A stretch of DNA of 23,473 nt, taken from assembly GCA_004000155.1 (NCBI GenBank), contig RCSS01000770.1, positions 1 to 23,473 of the forward strand, read 5' to 3'. This DNA comes from Tubulinosema ratisbonensis. Taxonomy: Eukaryota; Microsporidia; Tubulinosematidae. Of this stretch, positions 1 to 8,715 are shown piece by piece. The notes under the pieces were generated by a model. It did no database searches, was not told the DNA's origin, and saw only the letters and a program-made list of their open reading frames with translations. The position numbers were made by a program, and so were the translations under genes. How positions within the stretch are numbered: position 1 is the first letter of the stretch; every line of letters begins with the position of its first letter.

Positions 1-196
1 AAAAGAAAATTCTATAAGGTTTCTTTTGTTGTTTCTAAATTTATTTTTTTGGAAAAATAAAAAATTAATTAACTAACCATTTTAGAACTTAATTTTTTTG
101 TTTAAGAATCTTTATTTTAAAGATACCCGAGGTATTTTTAAGCAAATTTTTAAATCAAAAAGATGGAAATTAAAAAATAACAAACTAACCGGAAAT

Positions 197-847
197 TTAA
201 TCACCAAGAGAAGGATTTTCTGCGGGCAAAATTGGTGCACTTTTCGCTTCATTAACATCTTCACTTGATGTGCTATCGTTTTTAGCGAGTTCTTTAATAA
301 ATGTTTTAACAAAAACAGAAATCTTATCAAGCCCAAGATCTATAAAAAGATCCTTCATAAAAGAAACTTCTTGTTCTGGATTGCCGCTAAAATTATTTGG
401 ATTACTAAACTTCGCAGTAAGAGGAACAAAGACTTCTTTTAAAAATTCATTGTCAAAGGTTAAAGTTATGTTTTCAAAATCATCAGAATTAAGTCGTAAA
501 GCTGCTTCTTTCATACCATGAGAATCGTTTGACTTAAATAATGAATCAACGGTCTTTGCTCTTGTTATTATTTTANCTAATGANTCAGTCAAAACCAAAA
601 CATTGGTCTTAAAATCTAGAGAATCCATCTGTTCAGCTTGGCTGCTTGTTATTTCTGTGAATTTGTCATTAATTATCTTAGCCCATTCTTTGGTGAAAAG
701 AAAGCTTTGAACGTAAAGTTTATAAGCTTCAAGACGCTTAATAGTTAAGGCTTGTTCTTCTTGGGTGCCCGAATAAGTAACATGCATCCAATCCGATAAC
801 ATTTCATGAGTAGATAGTACAAATTTACAAAGAACAAAAAACAACAT
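197..847 (-). CDS. Small putative secreted protein, family not recognised
   Basis: A 216-residue ORF starts at an ATG. The N-terminus (about residues 1-13: Met, then Leu/Phe/Val-rich with one Lys) reads as a signal peptide, followed by a Thr-His-Glu-containing hydrophilic segment. The rest is predicted soluble and mostly helical, with no further membrane segment. The last 30 residues are a Ser/Glu/Asp/Pro-rich, probably disordered acidic tail. I do not recognise the family. Codon and base composition is visibly less AT-biased than in the neighbouring genes, which suggests a well-expressed gene. A CCC motif lies 2 nt before the ATG with AAATTT just upstream, supporting both the start and real transcription. 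Two ambiguous bases (576, 584) leave two residues unknown. It stands alone: no supported gene follows for about 2.4 kb. Secretion or spore-wall/host-interface use is inference only. Confidence 0.75.
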   Translation of the reverse strand: MLFFVLCKFVLSTHEMLSDWMHVTYSGTQEEQALTIKRLEAYKLYVQSFLFTKEWAKIINDKFTEITSSQAEQMDSLDFKTNVLVLTXSLXKIITRAKTVDSLFKSNDSHGMKEAALRLNSDDFENITLTFDNEFLKEVFVPLTAKFSNPNNFSGNPEQEVSFMKDLFIDLGLDKISVFVKTFIKELAKNDSTSSEDVNEAKSAPILPAENPSLGD

Positions 848-860
848 AAGGGTAAATTTT
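848..860 (-). promoter_or_regulatory. CCC/AAATTT start signal of the secreted-protein gene
   Basis: On the minus strand the sequence just before the ATG reads AAATTTACCCTT-ATG. It combines the AAATTT-like and CCC-like elements described upstream of microsporidian genes. It is the most complete example in the window. Confidence 0.55.
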
Positions 861-3213
861 TGTGTAATAAATCCTTTTTTTGTAGTCTTAGACTAATCTA
901 TTAAAATTTTAAGAGGCTAGGATTAAAATATTTGATTGCTATAAATTTAATGTTTTATCACAAAACTTCGATATAAGATATTTTTATATATATAGCAACG
1001 AAAAAAAAGATTATTTATTTACGAATTGTTCCAGATTTTTAATTTTTTATAAAGTTTGTTATTAGAATTCTATTGTTAGTAGAATATCTTAAAACGTAAA
1101 ACACTATCAGGTAAAATATTTTTGATCTCCAAATTTATATTTCTAAAATTTAATTAAAAGCGACAAATGTTATTTAACAAAAATTAATCAAATTAAATTT
1201 AAACCTAAGTTTAGAAAAGTAGCAAGAAAACAAGTATTAAAAATAATTTTGTTTGTTAAATATGCTATATAAATTTTATATGTTCTTGACTCATAGAACT
1301 GATAAAAGAAAATAAGGACTTCAAAGAAAGAAAATCTTTTAAAAATGTCTTTGTTTAAATATTTATTCAATGATAAGAAAAGTTATAGAAATGATTAAGT
1401 TTAGGTTAAATTTATAAGCAGGACTCTAGTTAAGATATTAATTTATATTAATCTACAAAATGAACTATTAATACATTCTTGCACCAATTTACCATGTGTC
1501 TTAATATCCTAGAAATTGATTAAATAACATCTTAAATATATATAATTTGTTTTTTTAAATTTCTGAATTTAAATTTGACCCTAACCCTTACTGGTTTTAA
1601 GACTTAAAATAAATAATAAGAAATAAATCAAGCGTTCTACATTCTTAAATTACGATGTACTAATTTGTATCTATTATTATAATATTTTATTTATTTAATT
1701 TTGATAATTTTAATGTTATATTTTGCTTGATGCCTTATCTCTTTGTATTAGATATGCATTCTATTTTTTATAAAAAATGATTACGTTTATTTAAATCCAA
1801 ATTACCAAGAGAATCGAAAGTTTTCGCTTTTTAAGAGTTCGTATTTATTTTGATAATTAATACATTAAAAAAGTTGAAGCAATCCAAAAATTATATTTGG
1901 CAAAATTACAGGAAAAACGACAATAAAAATAAGTCAAAAGAATTTAAATATGAAATTAGTTAGAAGAATTATAAATATCATATTTATTAATAATTAGTTC
2001 AAATGTAAAACCAATGTGCTTTCTTTTTTCTTAACGGTATAGATTTTTTGTTTGCTTAAAATCATTATATTTCTATCTCAAAAGACACTCTTTTTTCTTA
2101 AGTTTTTCCCCCTTTAATGATTTCTTAAACTTTTTTTCGTAGGTTAAGAAAAGTCCTCTTAATGGTATATAAAAATTGATTCATAGTGTAAATTTAATAA
2201 AATTTTTCGAATATTGTCTTTCATTGGTAAACAATTATTATTCAAAATGTTATTTTCTTTCTGTAAAATCTTTTGTTTATAAACTTAATTTTTTGAATAT
2301 TATAAAGATATTAATATGAAAAACTTAAAATCTCTTGCATAATTCTATTATTTTTCTGTCTTTAAAAATATTACTGAAAATTTTTTTTTGTTGTTTTTTA
2401 AGTAATTTCTTTAAAACCCTAATTTTTAATTTTGTATTCCTAAATCCAACATTTCTTCAAATTTTTAACCTTTTTTATTTCTCATTATCTCTTAAATCAC
2501 ACTGGCTATAAATTAAATTACTTTATAAAAAAAGGTAAAATTAGTGTTTTTAATAAAAAATCATAATTAGTTCCAATTTTTAATTCCCAGACTTCGAAAA
2601 AAATTTTTTCTCATGATTCACGCTTTCCTGATTAATTAGAATATTTATGGTATTTTTCTATTCTTTTTAAAATAAAGAAAAATCAGAAATTTTATTAAAT
2701 TGCTAATTTTTTTAATTTCTATTTTGTTAATTTTGAATTAAAAATTTTTTAATTTGTCCAAAAAAATCAAATTAATCAAAATTTATTAATTTCTTCTCTT
2801 CCGCAAAAAAAAAAACTTTTTTTAGAACTTATTAGAAATTTTAAATATTGTTTTTTTATAGATTTTACAAAGTTTGGTTAGTTAATTTGAAAAAAATTAA
2901 AGTTTATTTTTTGTTTTAAAGCACATTTTTTTAAAAATTTTCAACTCTAAAAATATTAACGTTTAAAATTTACTTTAATTTTTAAATAAAATTTTTTTGA
3001 AACAAACATATTGGACCGTTAAGTTTACATTTACAAAATCAAATTTGTCACGTCAATAAAAAAATTAAATTAATTTTGATAATTGCTATATTAAATAATA
3101 CAAATAGCAAAAACAATATATACTTTTAGGAACTTTTATTTTTTTAAGAGTTTTATATTAAAAACAATCTTCGATCAATAGAAAAAATATTTTTTTAAAT
3201 TTTTGATTTATTT
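861..3213. other. AT-rich gene desert
   Basis: I see no supportable gene here. Open frames are short and composed of codons expected from AT-rich DNA; the longest, around 1188-1370 on the minus strand, opens with TTG rather than ATG. The sequence contains long A and T homopolymer runs and several copies of CTTTTTTCTTAA-like strings near 2025 and 2092. The only notable elements are an orphan start-like motif at 2108-2119 and a short ACCCTAACCCTTA stretch near 1579. Confidence 0.6.
2108..2119 (+). promoter_or_regulatory. Orphan CCCCC-TTTA-ATG start-like motif
   Basis: CCCCCTTTAATG matches the start context of the Vma21-like gene (CCTTTAATG) and resembles the CCC motifs before the other genes, but the ATG is followed by only two sense codons and a stop. 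It could be the start of a non-coding transcript, the remains of a lost gene, or chance. A run of five C is unusual in this AT-rich DNA. Confidence 0.25.
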
Positions 3214-6200
3214 TTACCAATCTTTACAAAATAACATTCTTTCNAAAACACTTTGTAATTCATCAACAAGCAAAACATCATCAACTATTTTATTTCTTAC
3301 CATCCTATAAACACATTCGTGCTTCTCGCAGAAAATTATTTCTTTTTGGTTGATATTCTTTAATTTTACCTCTGATACTCCTTCAGCATCTAAGATTGTT
3401 ATTTTGGATGTTGGGTGAACAAACATTTTTAATCTTTTGTTTATTCTTTTGTCGAAACAAACATAACTGCCTCCTTTTAGCAAAGAAAACGGCGGCAAAT
3501 AAACCAAAATTCTTTGATTNAATTTTACTAACNGATTAATTATTTTAGCACCAAAGCTAATTATGTTTCCTTGTAATTCTTCTTTTGTGCTAGTAAACCC
3601 TGCCCAGTTAGCTATGATTAACATGTCTAACCCTTCTTTGTTGAATTTTTCTATTGTATCACTTATTTTCTCACAAATCTCTTTTGTTAAATTAGTTTCT
3701 ATTGCTGAGATTACTCCTATTGACCTATCTTTGTAAAATCCTCTGACAACCCTCACTCCTTTACCATAATTACTGTTATATTCTTGAAAACTGTCAAGTA
3801 ACAATTCAATTATTTCCAATTCAGTATGATTTTCATTAAAATCTTTGCAAAAATATTTTTCTAGCTGAAGTGTTTTGGTATTCTCTTTAATTTCTTTATA
3901 AAAATTTCTTCTTTTTCTTGATTTATAAAATATTTCGCACATAAAAAATATTTCTTTTATTGCTTCAAAATCATCTTGCACAAAAGAATCAATCATTAAA
4001 TTACTTTTGTAAACTGAATCTCCACCTAATTCTAAATTATTTTTGTAAACTTCTTTTTTGAGAATCTTGTTTAAAGCTTTGTAACCTGTCAAAATTATAC
4101 AAGTATTTTCTTTTTGAATTATTCTGTAAGACAATTTTGATAAATAAGCTCCTATTCCTACAGACATATTTTGTATGTAAGATAAAGTAAGTGTTGTATC
4201 ATAACATTTTATACTTTCTTTTGCTGTTAGTATGCAATATGATAAATTTTCTGGGCCTGTATCTTTATTCCCAAAAATACTTAATATTTTATTGTTATAT
4301 GCTAAATATTTGTCTGTTACTTGAATACCAACATTTCTTATACAAACGCTTTCATCTTTTTCACAAGTATTTTCTTTGATAAATAAATCATTCTTTTTCA
4401 GTTCTAATTTGTTAANTAAATCAGAGACAACTCCTATCCTTGCTCCACTATTATTACTGACAAATATTTTAGGAAGTAAATTTTTTCTTGCAAATTTACT
4501 CAAAAGATAAAACAAAATATCTTCTTTGATCCCAAATGAACCGTTTTTGTATTCTTTATTGTTCACAATAAAAACACAATACATTTCTTTAAAATGAATT
4601 AAGTACCCTTTCATAGAAATTTCTTCACTAACTTTAGTTGTTAATTTATAATTCAATTCATTTGAATAAGTCAATACAAATTTCTGACAAATCAATTCTT
4701 CTTTTTTTTCGAAACTTTCTTTTAAAAATAATTCACAAATTTCTATTTCTTCATTTATTTCTGCTGAGTAAAACTGTAACAAATCTATAAATTTGGGACT
4801 TTTTAGAAAATTTGTTTTATTTTTCATTTCTTTTAAATTAACTTTGTAACTTAACACTTCATTTTTGTGAATTAATTTTGTTTCTAAGAATTCGTTGATT
4901 TTAATAAAGTAAACAAAGTCATTTTTTAAAAGCTTTACCTCTTTTATATCCAAAATTCTTAAAAAGTTTTGTATTTCTAAAAGAATATTCTCAAAGAAAA
5001 ATAAGATTTCTGATGAATGATTAAAAATTTTGTGAATTGAACAATTTTCATGGTAATATATATTTTCGTCAAAATATTTCTCTTCAAATTTAAATTCTAA
5101 ATTCTTGTTTGTAAAAAAACATTTCAGCAATTCTACAAATAAATTGTTTGTTTGTTCATAAAATTCTTTTCTTTCTTCTAACAGTTCGTAAAGTAATGCT
5201 TTGTTTTTGCAAGACTCTTTCAAAAATCTAAAAATAAAATTCATCAAAACACAGAAAGTTGTTTCTTTTGTTTCCTTTAAGTTTAGTAAATAATTTACAA
5301 GTTTCTTGTTTGTATTGTTTGATATATAAAAATCAATTGGTTTTATTGGTTTGTTGATAAATTCAAAGGGTATATTTTTGCCAAACACACTTGCTTCTTC
5401 TAACAAATCAATTTGTAATTCATTTTTTAATTTAATTTCTTTATTTTGAAACGTTTCATTAGTTTTATAAAAATCATCACCAACACTGATCATATCTTCT
5501 TTTTTTATAAGTAAAACCACATTATCAGGAATTTTAATTATATGCCTTACTTTCATAGACTCAATTATAACTTGATTTTCTAAAATTTCTACCACTTTAC
5601 CTGATATTTGTGATTTAACAATGTTAAATTTAGTAGAAAATATTTTACCTCTAAATTTGTAGCACTCGTTTTCTACTTCATAATTTAATAATTCACTTCT
5701 GTCTTTGAAAAATAAAATCAGCTTCTTAGAACTGAAAGAGTATTCTAAGATTAGAAATGTATTTTTATTTTGGATAAATAATTTGTCTGTCAAATCGTAG
5801 ATTGTAAAGGTAAAAATGTTTTGGTTATAAAGATATCTAATATTTTTTTCTTGTTTATTTTTATCGAAATAAATTATACATGCAAAAATTATGTAAAGAT
5901 TTACTTCTTTTTGGTGAAAAGTGTATTTTTCTAATTCAAATACACTTTTATTGTATTTTTGATCTTTTATAAAACTAGCCAATTTTAACAAAGGAGTGCA
6001 TACACCTTCNATTCTAAGATTATTTACATCTTTTAAAAGATTTTTTATCATTTTTGCTCTGTTATTGCTAAAAGAAAAAATGTAACCGAAATGTGAATCC
6101 GAATTTTGATCAATTATGCCATTAAAAGTAGAAAAATATGTTTTGCATTTTAAAGGGTTGCTTATCACATTTACTTTGCCCGTAGAAGGTAAAAAATCAT

Positions 6201-7365
6201 TTGTTTCGGCTGTAATTCTTATTCCCATAACGTACTTGAATTTCTCTTTGATTGATAAAAATATTTTTTCATTTTTCGCTACTCGGTAAAGCAAATACGG
6301 CAAATTTAACCCATAGATTAGCTCAGTGATTGGATGCTCAACTTGAATCCTGCAATTTACTTCTAAAAAGTAAAACTGATTTTTCGAAAATAAAAATTCA
6401 ACCGTAGCCAATCCATAATAACCCACCGATTTAACCAATTTTTTGGCACATACACACATTTTTAAAAAAATTTCTTCTGTAAAGTCTTTATCGAATTCTA
6501 AACTAGTTTCAATTAATTTCTGTCTTCTTCTTTGGTTAGAACATTCTCTTCCACCCAAAACAAAAATATTAAAGTATTTATCAGCTAATATTTGTACTTC
6601 TATGTGTCTTGCGTCATCAATTGACTCTGTAAGAAAATATTGTTTAGATATTCTTGTGTTTTCAGTGAACACTTCATCATTTTTAAAATGAATAAAGCTT
6701 TGTTTTTGATAGTTGTCCACTAATTTTTCTCTTAGTTCTTCAATTGAATTTATCAAAAAAATTCCTTTACCTCCTCCAGAATTGGTAATTTTAAGAAACA
6801 AAGGAAATTTTTCTATTTTTAAACACGAAGATTCTAAAAGATTTTCTTTGAGTTTTAGTTCATCATCAAAAATTGTGAGTTTAGGTAAATCAAAAAGAGA
6901 ATTTTTAGAAAAATGATCTTTCACATTTTCAAATTCTTTTAATATCCAATTTGTATCAAAATTTGTATAAAATTTTGTGACTGGTATTCCTAAACTGTTT
7001 GCGATCACTGTACTAACTAACTTATCAGTCAAAAATGCCATACTTACGTAACTAGGTCCCATAAATTTATCATTAAAAATCTTAGAAATCATAGGATTCT
7101 CAGAAGAATGTCCATAACCACAAAAAACAAAATCACATTGAAATTCATTCACCAATTCTTCAATCAATTTTAAATTACAAAAATTTTTTTCTCCACCCCC
7201 TGACTCAACAATCTTATACTTTTTTAAATAAGNAANATAAGCATAATTAGCCATTAAATCCTCATGTGTAACCATTCCATAAAATTCTATTTTCTTTTTC
7301 TGCATAGAAATAACAAACTTGGTGGCACACAGTCCATTCGTAGCCAAAAATATTTTTGTTTTCAT
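3214..7365 (-). CDS. ACC1: Compact eukaryotic-type acetyl-CoA carboxylase
   Basis: This 1383-residue biotin enzyme makes malonyl-CoA from acetyl-CoA and bicarbonate with ATP. Biotin carboxylase spans about residues 1-470: glycine loop SGGGKG 196-201, HIEVQ 254-258, QRRRQK 278-283 (Lys283), metal-site Glu323 and Glu335, the E-x-N-x-R signature at 335-339 followed by QVEHP, and Arg383. The biotin domain is about 588-635 with ESMKV and predicted biotinyl Lys605. Carboxyltransferase N-lobe is about 890-1130 (SGARIG 973-978, SVGIGAYL from 1068); C-lobe about 1180-1340 (IANWAGF 1251-1257, LKGGSY 1296-1301). Yeast Acc1 is about 2230 residues, so the central non-catalytic region is cut to roughly 270 residues and the C-terminal tail is short. 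Oddities: NWRGF is NWAGF, RRHQK is RRRQK, and the biotin hammerhead lacks about 15 residues. The frame is intact over 4.1 kb, arguing for selection. With no FAS in view, supply of elongases is inferred. Pyruvate or propionyl-CoA carboxylase is excluded by the fused ACC-type CT. Nine bases are ambiguous. Confidence 0.93.
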   Translation of the reverse strand: MKTKIFLATNGLCATKFVISMQKKKIEFYGMVTHEDLMANYAYXXYLKKYKIVESGGGEKNFCNLKLIEELVNEFQCDFVFCGYGHSSENPMISKIFNDKFMGPSYVSMAFLTDKLVSTVIANSLGIPVTKFYTNFDTNWILKEFENVKDHFSKNSLFDLPKLTIFDDELKLKENLLESSCLKIEKFPLFLKITNSGGGKGIFLINSIEELREKLVDNYQKQSFIHFKNDEVFTENTRISKQYFLTESIDDARHIEVQILADKYFNIFVLGGRECSNQRRRQKLIETSLEFDKDFTEEIFLKMCVCAKKLVKSVGYYGLATVEFLFSKNQFYFLEVNCRIQVEHPITELIYGLNLPYLLYRVAKNEKIFLSIKEKFKYVMGIRITAETNDFLPSTGKVNVISNPLKCKTYFSTFNGIIDQNSDSHFGYIFSFSNNRAKMIKNLLKDVNNLRXEGVCTPLLKLASFIKDQKYNKSVFELEKYTFHQKEVNLYIIFACIIYFDKNKQEKNIRYLYNQNIFTFTIYDLTDKLFIQNKNTFLILEYSFSSKKLILFFKDRSELLNYEVENECYKFRGKIFSTKFNIVKSQISGKVVEILENQVIIESMKVRHIIKIPDNVVLLIKKEDMISVGDDFYKTNETFQNKEIKLKNELQIDLLEEASVFGKNIPFEFINKPIKPIDFYISNNTNKKLVNYLLNLKETKETTFCVLMNFIFRFLKESCKNKALLYELLEERKEFYEQTNNLFVELLKCFFTNKNLEFKFEEKYFDENIYYHENCSIHKIFNHSSEILFFFENILLEIQNFLRILDIKEVKLLKNDFVYFIKINEFLETKLIHKNEVLSYKVNLKEMKNKTNFLKSPKFIDLLQFYSAEINEEIEICELFLKESFEKKEELICQKFVLTYSNELNYKLTTKVSEEISMKGYLIHFKEMYCVFIVNNKEYKNGSFGIKEDILFYLLSKFARKNLLPKIFVSNNSGARIGVVSDLXNKLELKKNDLFIKENTCEKDESVCIRNVGIQVTDKYLAYNNKILSIFGNKDTGPENLSYCILTAKESIKCYDTTLTLSYIQNMSVGIGAYLSKLSYRIIQKENTCIILTGYKALNKILKKEVYKNNLELGGDSVYKSNLMIDSFVQDDFEAIKEIFFMCEIFYKSRKRRNFYKEIKENTKTLQLEKYFCKDFNENHTELEIIELLLDSFQEYNSNYGKGVRVVRGFYKDRSIGVISAIETNLTKEICEKISDTIEKFNKEGLDMLIIANWAGFTSTKEELQGNIISFGAKIINXLVKXNQRILVYLPPFSLLKGGSYVCFDKRINKRLKMFVHPTSKITILDAEGVSEVKLKNINQKEIIFCEKHECVYRMVRNKIVDDVLLVDELQSVXERMLFCKDW

Positions 7366-7374
7366 GTTTAGGAT
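7366..7374 (-). promoter_or_regulatory. TCCTAAAC start context of the ACC gene
   Basis: On the minus strand the sequence before the ATG is ATCCTAAAC-ATG. The core TCCTAAA recurs before the divergent gene at 7789 (TCCTAA-ATG), so both sides of this intergenic region use the same CC-type start element. Confidence 0.35.
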
Positions 7375-7552
7375 ATATTTTTTTTATTTATGTTTTAAAT
7401 TTTAAGTGAATTGTTTAATAACTAAAATATTTTAAAAATAGGTGATTAATTAATTATTTCAATTAAGGAAATTTAATTTAATTTGACTTCCTTAAAAATT
7501 CTATATTTAATTTGAAACATTTTTAATTAAATAATGTCATTTTTAATTAGAA

Positions 7553-7727
7553 ATAAAAAAAGAACTTTTACAATTTAGGAATAAAAAACACTTTTTTTAA
7601 AGAATAAAACTTCATTTATTATAAAAAAAGAATTTGTTCAGTTTGGGTATAAAAAATATTTCATTTTTTTTTAGAATAAATCATTTTTAATAATAAATAA
7701 TTGTAATAAATCATTTTTAATAATAAA
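7553..7727. repeat. Imperfect tandem repeats in the ACC divergent promoter region
   Basis: Two diverged copies of a unit of about 69 bp lie head to tail, at 7553-7620 and 7621-7690. Each runs from ATAAAAAAAGAA through TTTAGGAATAAAAAA or TTTGGGTATAAAAAA to AGAATAAA. Overlapping the end of the second copy, a 23-bp string beginning AATAAATCATTTTTAATAAT is repeated exactly at 7675-7697 and 7705-7727, a 30-bp period. All lie between two divergent genes (minus start 7365, plus start 7789), so they occupy the presumed promoter region. Confidence 0.6.
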
Positions 7728-7788
7728 AAATCTAAAATTAAATTATTTTTTTATTTAAAAAATAAAAAAAATATTTTTTTATTCCTAA

Positions 7789-8700
7789 ATGCAAAAAATA
7801 GAAAAAAATTGGTTAACAATAAAAGAATTAAAACAAATAAAACTGCCTGTTTCTCTTTCATTATTCTTTAAAAAAGATTCTTTGTTAAAATCACTTTTAT
7901 TAAAACACATAAAAAAACCTAAAAACATTCTTAAATTCAGAAATAAAATTATTGGTTCATTAAAGAGTGAGAATAATTTAGAAATAAAAGTAATAAGTAA
8001 ATTGGTAATTAGATTTGCAAGGTATTTTAAAGAAGATGATGAAATATTTAGTCTGTTACAACAAAATAATCTTTACAAAGCAATGATTTCACTTGGAAAA
8101 TATTCTAACAAATTTTTTGAGATTTTTAATTTATTTTACCAAGAACAAATTGACAAACTTATTTTTTACTGTGCTAAAAAAGATAAAAAATATTTGAATA
8201 GATTCTTAGAATATGCCAAAAATAATGAAAAATATCATTTAATTATTAAAATGATGGCTTATTACCCTTTTTTGATTTTTAACATTCCAGAAATTGAGCA
8301 AAATTTTAACAAAGACCTGTCAAATTTTGTTAAAAAAAGTAAATTTTTAACAAAAAAAGAAACAAAGAAAATTTACATAAATCATAAATTGTTCAATGCT
8401 GAACTAAACAAAAATAAATTTCTTTTAATAACTAAAAGCAATATCAGCGAAGTAAGCAGTTGGCATAAATATTTATATTTGAGAAAATTAATAAAAAATA
8501 AAAGGAAAGAATCTGCAATAGAAATCTTGAATGAGTTTATAAATCATCCTTTGATAAATCAAAGTTACAAAGGTGCTTTTATTTATTTTAAAAGGAAACT
8601 TAACAAAGAAACTGCTTGCAAGGTTCTTCTCAAAGCTTATGGTGGAGAAGACACTCCAATCTATGCAGATTTAAAAAAATTTAAAAAATATTTTAAATAA
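7789..8700 (+). CDS. Basic, helix-rich protein of unknown function
   Basis: A 303-residue protein starts at an ATG preceded by ATTCCTAA. I do not recognise the family. It is very rich in Lys, Ile, Leu, Phe and Asn, clearly basic, without signal peptide or membrane helix. The whole length reads as consecutive amphipathic helices. The region of about residues 60-160 (Leu/Phe/Tyr-rich helices) and the C-terminal third (about 220-300, with the string EILNEF) resemble helical-repeat scaffold proteins of TPR/HAT or PPR-like type. A role in RNA or ribosome biogenesis would fit the charge but is guesswork. It ends only 15 bp before the tRNase Z start on the same strand, so the two genes may have overlapping transcripts. 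No frameshift or ambiguous base interrupts it. Confidence 0.8.
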   Translation: MQKIEKNWLTIKELKQIKLPVSLSLFFKKDSLLKSLLLKHIKKPKNILKFRNKIIGSLKSENNLEIKVISKLVIRFARYFKEDDEIFSLLQQNNLYKAMISLGKYSNKFFEIFNLFYQEQIDKLIFYCAKKDKKYLNRFLEYAKNNEKYHLIIKMMAYYPFLIFNIPEIEQNFNKDLSNFVKKSKFLTKKETKKIYINHKLFNAELNKNKFLLITKSNISEVSSWHKYLYLRKLIKNKRKESAIEILNEFINHPLINQSYKGAFIYFKRKLNKETACKVLLKAYGGEDTPIYADLKKFKKYFK

Positions 8701-8715
8701 AAAAATAATATTTTT

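Noticed and set aside
112..521. Frames of about 74 and 83 codons overlapping the secreted-protein gene
   Set aside because: They are out-of-frame or antisense readings of the 197-847 gene or run past its stop, with no start motif.
1188..1370. 60-codon minus-strand frame
   Set aside because: It opens with TTG, has no C-rich motif, and its Phe/Ile/Tyr/Lys-rich product is what random AT-rich DNA gives.
1576..1592. ACCCTAACCCTTA resembling telomere repeats
   Set aside because: Fewer than two full units and no tandem array; not enough to call an internal telomeric tract.
4191..4379. Plus-strand frames within the ACC gene (also 6443-6691 and 6713-6916)
   Set aside because: Antisense shadows of a strongly supported coding region.
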